Shown here: positions 4,759 through 7,642 of the stretch, piece after piece
How the letters are laid out: every line of letters starts with the position of its first letter
Position numbering within the stretch: the stretch's first letter is position 1
Source: Clostridia bacterium
Lineage (GTDB): Bacteria > Bacillota_A > Clostridia > Oscillospirales > CAG-272
DNA length: 7,642 bases
Assembly (NCBI GenBank): GCA_017462445.1
Contig: JAFTRB010000233.1
Location: 1 to 7,642 of the forward strand
Reading direction: 5' to 3'
Translations under genes and position numbers: made by a program
Notes under the pieces: model-generated
The model's input: the letters and a program-made list of their open reading frames with translations, nothing else
Database searches by the model: none
What the model was told of the DNA's origin: nothing

Positions 4759-7290
4759 ATGGAAAGCATTAAGTTCGTTATAGAAAAGAGCGCAAGGATA
4801 GACCGCCTTGTAAAAGACCTGTATGAGAAGATGCCCGAGATAGAGTCTGCCCGTGGAATTCTTGTTACCGAGAGCTATCGCTCCACCGAGGACCTGCCGA
4901 TAATTCTTCGCCGCAGCGCCGCCTTTGCGCATATCCTTCGCAATATTCCCATCGTTATCCGCGACGGAGAGCTTGTGGTTGGAAGCGCAACGGTTGCCCC
5001 CCGAGGCTGCCAGGTATTCCCCGAATACTCCTATGAGTGGCTGGAGGCGGAGTTTGACACCGTGGCTACAAGAGCCGCAGACCCCTTCTATATCAGCGAA
5101 AAGACAAAGGCGGAGCTTCGCGAGGTCTACCCCTATTGGCACGGCAAAACCTGCTCGGATCTGGCAAAGGCGAATATGTCCCCCGAGGCATACTCCGCCT
5201 TCACCAAGCACTCCGTGTTCACCCCCGGCAACTACTTCTACAACGGCATCGGCCATGTATGCGTTGACTACGGCAAGGTGCTTAAGATCGGCTACCGCGG
5301 TATAATAGCCGAGGCGCAGGCGGCATTCGACCGTCTTGATGTTTCGGACCCCGACTACATAGCAAGAGGAAACTTCCTGCGCGCAGTAATTGAGAGCTGC
5401 GAGGGCGTTATCGAGTATGCTCGCAGATATTCCAGGCTTGCCCGTGAGATGGCAAAGAGCGAGAAGTGCCAGGTAAGGCGCGCGGAGCTTGAGCAGATTG
5501 CAAGGAACTGCGCTCGCGTTCCCGAGTTTGGCGCAACCTCCTTCTACGAGGCCTGCCAGTCCTTCTGGTTCATTCAGCTGCTTTTGCAGGTCGAGTCCAG
5601 CGGACACTCCATTTCGCCCGGCCGTTTTGACCAGTATATGTACCCCTACTACAAGGCGGATGCGGAGAAGGGCGCTATCACCCGCGAGGCTGCCCAGGAG
5701 CTTATCGACTGTATCTGGGTTAAGCTTAACGATATAAACAAGGTCAGGGATGCAGGCTCGGCAGATGGCTTTGCCGGCTATGGAATGTTCCAGAACCTTA
5801 TCGTCGGCGGTCAGGACAGAAGCGGTCTTGATGCCACTAACGATCTCTCCTATATGTGCCTGGAGGCGGCTATGCACGTGCCTCTTCCTCAGCCCTCTAT
5901 TTCTATTCGTGTCTGGAACGGCTCGCCCCGCGATCTGCTTATCAAGGCAGCGGCCCTCACCAGGCTTGGAACAGGTCTGCCCGCCTACTACAATGACGAG
6001 ATAATCATACCCTCTATCATGGCGCGCGGTCTTACCCTGGAGGATGCAAGAGATTACTGCATTATCGGATGCGTTGAGCCTCAGGCTCCCCCCCAGACCG
6101 ACGGCTGGCACGATGCTGCCTTCTTCAATATGTGCCGTCCTATGGAGCTTGCCTTCAATGCGGGCGTCGATAAGGGTATAAAGATTGGCGTTGACACCCC
6201 CGAGGTCGAGAATATAACCTCCTTCGAGGAGTTCTACGATGCCTACAAGGCTCAGCAGGCCTATATGATCAAGCTGCTTGTAAACGCAAACAATGCAATA
6301 GATGCCGCTCACGCTGTTCGCTGTCCCTTGCCCTTCCAGTCCTGTATGGTTGATGACTGCATCGGCAGAGGAAAATCACTTCAGGAGGGTGGCGCGATAT
6401 ACAATTTCACAGGTCCTCAGGGCTTTGGTATTGCCAACAACACCGACGGACTTATTGCAATCAAAAAGCTTGTCTTTGAGGAAAAGAGATTTACCCTTGT
6501 GGACTTCCGCGAGGCTATGAAGGCTAATTTCGGCTATCCCTTAAGCGGCGCTGCCGCGGAAAAGCTCACGCTGGAGATTGCCACCGAGCTTGCGGGCGAG
6601 GGGCTTGAAATTACCCCGGCTGCGGTTGAGCTTATCTACCGCGAGGTAACAAGCTGCTCCTCTCTCACTCCCGAGCAGATGGCTAAGTATCGCGAGATCA
6701 AGAGAGCTATCGACGAGGATTGCCCCAAGTACGGTAACGATATCTTCGATGTGGATATGTTTGCCCGTGATGTGGCGAATAGCTACACCAAGGAGGTAGA
6801 GAAGTACAAGAATGTCCGCGGAGGAATGTTCCAGGCAGGTCTTTATCCCGTGTCGGCAAATGTTCCCCTCGGTGGCACCACAGGCGCTACTCCCGACGGC
6901 AGACTTGCCTACACACCCCTGGCAGACGGCATAGGCCCCGCCTCAGGAAGAGATGTAAAGGGCCCGACAGCAACCGCCAACTCGGTTGCAAAGCTGGAGC
7001 AGGGAATAGCCTCCAACGGTACTCTTCTTAACCAGAAGTTCCACCCCTCGGCGCTGGAGGGAATGGCAGGGCTTACAAAGTTTGTCGCCCTTATCCGCTC
7101 CTACTTCGACCAGAAGGGAATGCATATGCAGTTTAATGTGGTAACGAGGGAAACCCTCCTTGACGCGCAGAAGCACCCCGAGAATTACAAGACGCTCGTT
7201 GTCCGCGTTGCGGGTTACTCGGCTCTGTTTACCACTCTTTCCAAGTCCTTGCAGGACGATATAATCAACCGTACACAGCAGGGTTGGTGA
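4759..7290 (+). CDS. Glycyl radical enzyme, glycerol/1,2-propanediol dehydratase type (BMC signature enzyme)
   Basis: 843 residues with the PFL-like barrel followed by the glycine-radical domain. Key residues seen: His166 (NGIGHVCVDYGKVL), His283 (ESSGHSISPGRFDQYMYPYY), the thiyl Cys438 and base Glu440 (IIGCVEPQ), Asp452 (GWHDAAFF), and the radical Gly819 (VRVAGYSALF), 24 residues from the C-terminus. His166, His283, Cys438, Glu440 and Asp452 are offset by only 2-5 from the catalytic set of Clostridium butyricum glycerol dehydratase (His164, His281, Cys433, Glu435, Asp447, from memory), and Cys438 matches my recollection of the Roseburia propanediol dehydratase. It should therefore dehydrate a vicinal diol to an aldehyde without B12. 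It needs a radical-SAM activase, which is not in the window. There is no N-terminal extension that could serve as an encapsulation peptide. AAGGAG (4745-4750) overlaps the pduT stop, 8 nt before the ATG. A choline lyase or other GRE substrate is less likely but not excluded by sequence reading. Confidence 0.93.
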   Translation: MESIKFVIEKSARIDRLVKDLYEKMPEIESARGILVTESYRSTEDLPIILRRSAAFAHILRNIPIVIRDGELVVGSATVAPRGCQVFPEYSYEWLEAEFDTVATRAADPFYISEKTKAELREVYPYWHGKTCSDLAKANMSPEAYSAFTKHSVFTPGNYFYNGIGHVCVDYGKVLKIGYRGIIAEAQAAFDRLDVSDPDYIARGNFLRAVIESCEGVIEYARRYSRLAREMAKSEKCQVRRAELEQIARNCARVPEFGATSFYEACQSFWFIQLLLQVESSGHSISPGRFDQYMYPYYKADAEKGAITREAAQELIDCIWVKLNDINKVRDAGSADGFAGYGMFQNLIVGGQDRSGLDATNDLSYMCLEAAMHVPLPQPSISIRVWNGSPRDLLIKAAALTRLGTGLPAYYNDEIIIPSIMARGLTLEDARDYCIIGCVEPQAPPQTDGWHDAAFFNMCRPMELAFNAGVDKGIKIGVDTPEVENITSFEEFYDAYKAQQAYMIKLLVNANNAIDAAHAVRCPLPFQSCMVDDCIGRGKSLQEGGAIYNFTGPQGFGIANNTDGLIAIKKLVFEEKRFTLVDFREAMKANFGYPLSGAAAEKLTLEIATELAGEGLEITPAAVELIYREVTSCSSLTPEQMAKYREIKRAIDEDCPKYGNDIFDVDMFARDVANSYTKEVEKYKNVRGGMFQAGLYPVSANVPLGGTTGATPDGRLAYTPLADGIGPASGRDVKGPTATANSVAKLEQGIASNGTLLNQKFHPSALEGMAGLTKFVALIRSYFDQKGMHMQFNVVTRETLLDAQKHPENYKTLVVRVAGYSALFTTLSKSLQDDIINRTQQGW

Positions 7291-7307
7291 GAAGTGCCGA
7301 TGGCACG

Positions 7308-7389
7308 GTGAAGTTTGCAGAGCAAGTGAAGTTTTGCCCCTCGGCAAAGTGAAGTTTATATCGAAGTGAAGTTTTGCCCCTCGGCAAAG
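7308..7389. repeat. GTGAAGTTT repeat array with TTTGCC-CCTC-GGCAAA hairpins
   Basis: The 9-mer GTGAAGTTT occurs four times (7308-7316, 7326-7334, 7349-7357, 7366-7374). A 26-base unit is perfectly repeated at 7324-7349 and 7364-7389, a period of 40. Each 26-mer includes a six-pair hairpin TTTGCC-CCTC-GGCAAA (7333-7348 and 7373-7388). Similar GTGAAGTTT/TTTGCC elements are, from memory, common between genes of gut Clostridia; their function is unknown to me. Confidence 0.8.
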
Positions 7390-7417
7390 CGAGTTGTTAT
7401 AGGAATGCCCTCTTCGT

Positions 7418-7445
7418 GTCATCCTGAGCGAAGCCGAAGGATCTC
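7418..7445. repeat. Dispersed-type repeat: GTCATCCTGAGCGAAG family
   Basis: The sequence GTCATCCTGAGCGAAGCC continues with GAAGGATCTC. Its ends form an imperfect palindrome (ATCCT at 7421-7425, AGGAT at 7437-7441). It belongs to an intergenic repeat that I recognise from memory as widespread in several bacterial phyla, including gut Firmicutes. There is a single copy in this window. Confidence 0.6.
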
Positions 7446-7452
7446 TTCCAAA

Positions 7453-7500
7453 GGCTCCCTCCGGGAGGGAGCTCCCGACGGAGTCGGGTGAGGGAGAGGG
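7453..7500 (+). repeat. Double-hairpin palindromic repeat, + orientation copy
   Basis: Hairpin 1 is GCTCCCTCC-G-GGAGGGAGC (7454-7472; realistically 8 pairs with a CGG loop). Hairpin 2 is CCCGAC-GGA-GTCGGG (7474-7488). A tail TGAGGGAG (7489-7496) follows and can itself pair back with the CTCCCT arms. This resembles REP/MITE-like elements scattered in Clostridia genomes. A second copy in opposite orientation ends the window. Confidence 0.65.
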
Positions 7501-7594
7501 CGTGCAGTATGGGAATTGCTGCGCTTGGTTGTGTTAGGTTGGTAGGGCGAATATTATGGAGAGACCTTACTCAGAGGGGACAGGGCTTTTCGCG

Positions 7595-7642
7595 GGCTCC
7601 TTCCGTCACTCGCAGGCTCGTGCCACCTCCCTCCCGGAGGGA
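7595..7642 (-). repeat. Double-hairpin palindromic repeat, - orientation copy, cut by window end
   Basis: Read on the - strand, this begins TCCCTCCGGGAGGGAG, identical to the first hairpin of the copy at 7453-7500. It then has a different central part (GTGGCACGAGCCTGCGAGTG) and ends in GACGGAAGGAGCC, a tail of the same type. The element runs up to the window edge and is probably incomplete. Confidence 0.55.

Larger units (their letters stand above)
7291..7642. other. Non-coding repeat-rich region after the operon
   Basis: These 352 bases hold no convincing gene on either strand. They contain the repeats listed separately. The stretch between the last two repeats (about 7501-7594) shows nothing I can name. 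A small hairpin GTGCC-GAT-GGCAC (7294-7306) begins 3 nt after the GRE stop but lacks a T-run, so no intrinsic terminator is claimed. The lack of any downstream gene start suggests that the operon ends with the GRE. Confidence 0.6.

Noticed and set aside
4351..6312. A 653-codon open frame on the - strand across the GRE and PduT genes
   Set aside because: It is antisense to two clearly recognised genes, shows no known domain or ribosome binding site, and is explained by codon bias of the + strand.
7294..7306. Intrinsic terminator after the GRE (GTGCC-GAT-GGCAC)
   Set aside because: The stem is only five pairs and no T-run follows.
7308..7389. CRISPR array
   Set aside because: Repeats are short with uneven spacing (18, 23, 17) and near-identical spacer sequence, so they are not unique spacers.

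Overview
The window is most of a catabolic bacterial microcompartment (BMC) operon. Every gene lies on the + strand and the intergenic gaps are short. The signature enzyme, at the 3' end, is a B12-independent glycyl radical enzyme (GRE) with the active-site layout of the glycerol/1,2-propanediol dehydratase group. This makes it a GRE-associated microcompartment (GRM-type) locus, most likely for diol dehydration. The system class is known. The new points are in the details: a nearly identical pair of shell genes, shell paralogues with different pores, two competing RNA hairpins, and a Pdu-type electron-transfer pair in a pathway that does not use B12.

Layout: the C-terminal end of a zinc-type medium-chain alcohol/polyol dehydrogenase (1-407); four BMC-H shell proteins (418-735, 784-1059, 1080-1352, 1487-1759), of which the second and fourth differ by one residue; the phosphotransacylase PduL with a likely N-terminal encapsulation helix (1881-2555); a BMC-P pentamer of the EutN/CcmL family (2566-2814); a PduS-like flavin/iron-sulfur protein (2875-4188); a PduT-like tandem-BMC shell protein with the Fe-S ligand Cys38 (4201-4746); and the GRE (4759-7290). 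After the GRE there are about 350 non-coding bases full of short palindromic repeats, so the operon probably ends there. The GRE activase, the CoA-acylating aldehyde dehydrogenase and any further alcohol dehydrogenase are not in view.

Inferred working: the GRE dehydrates a diol to an aldehyde inside the shell. An aldehyde dehydrogenase outside the window would form acyl-CoA, and PduL would convert that to acyl phosphate and recycle CoA. An alcohol dehydrogenase, possibly the truncated first gene, would reoxidise NADH by reducing aldehyde to alcohol. PduS and PduT together would pass electrons across the shell.

The organism looks like an anaerobic gut-type Clostridia member (Oscillospiraceae/Lachnospiraceae-like). 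Support comes from strong AGGAG-type ribosome binding sites, moderately GC-rich coding DNA with very AT-rich leaders, and 3' repeats that resemble, from memory, elements scattered in gut Firmicutes genomes. This placement is an inference, not a taxonomic call.
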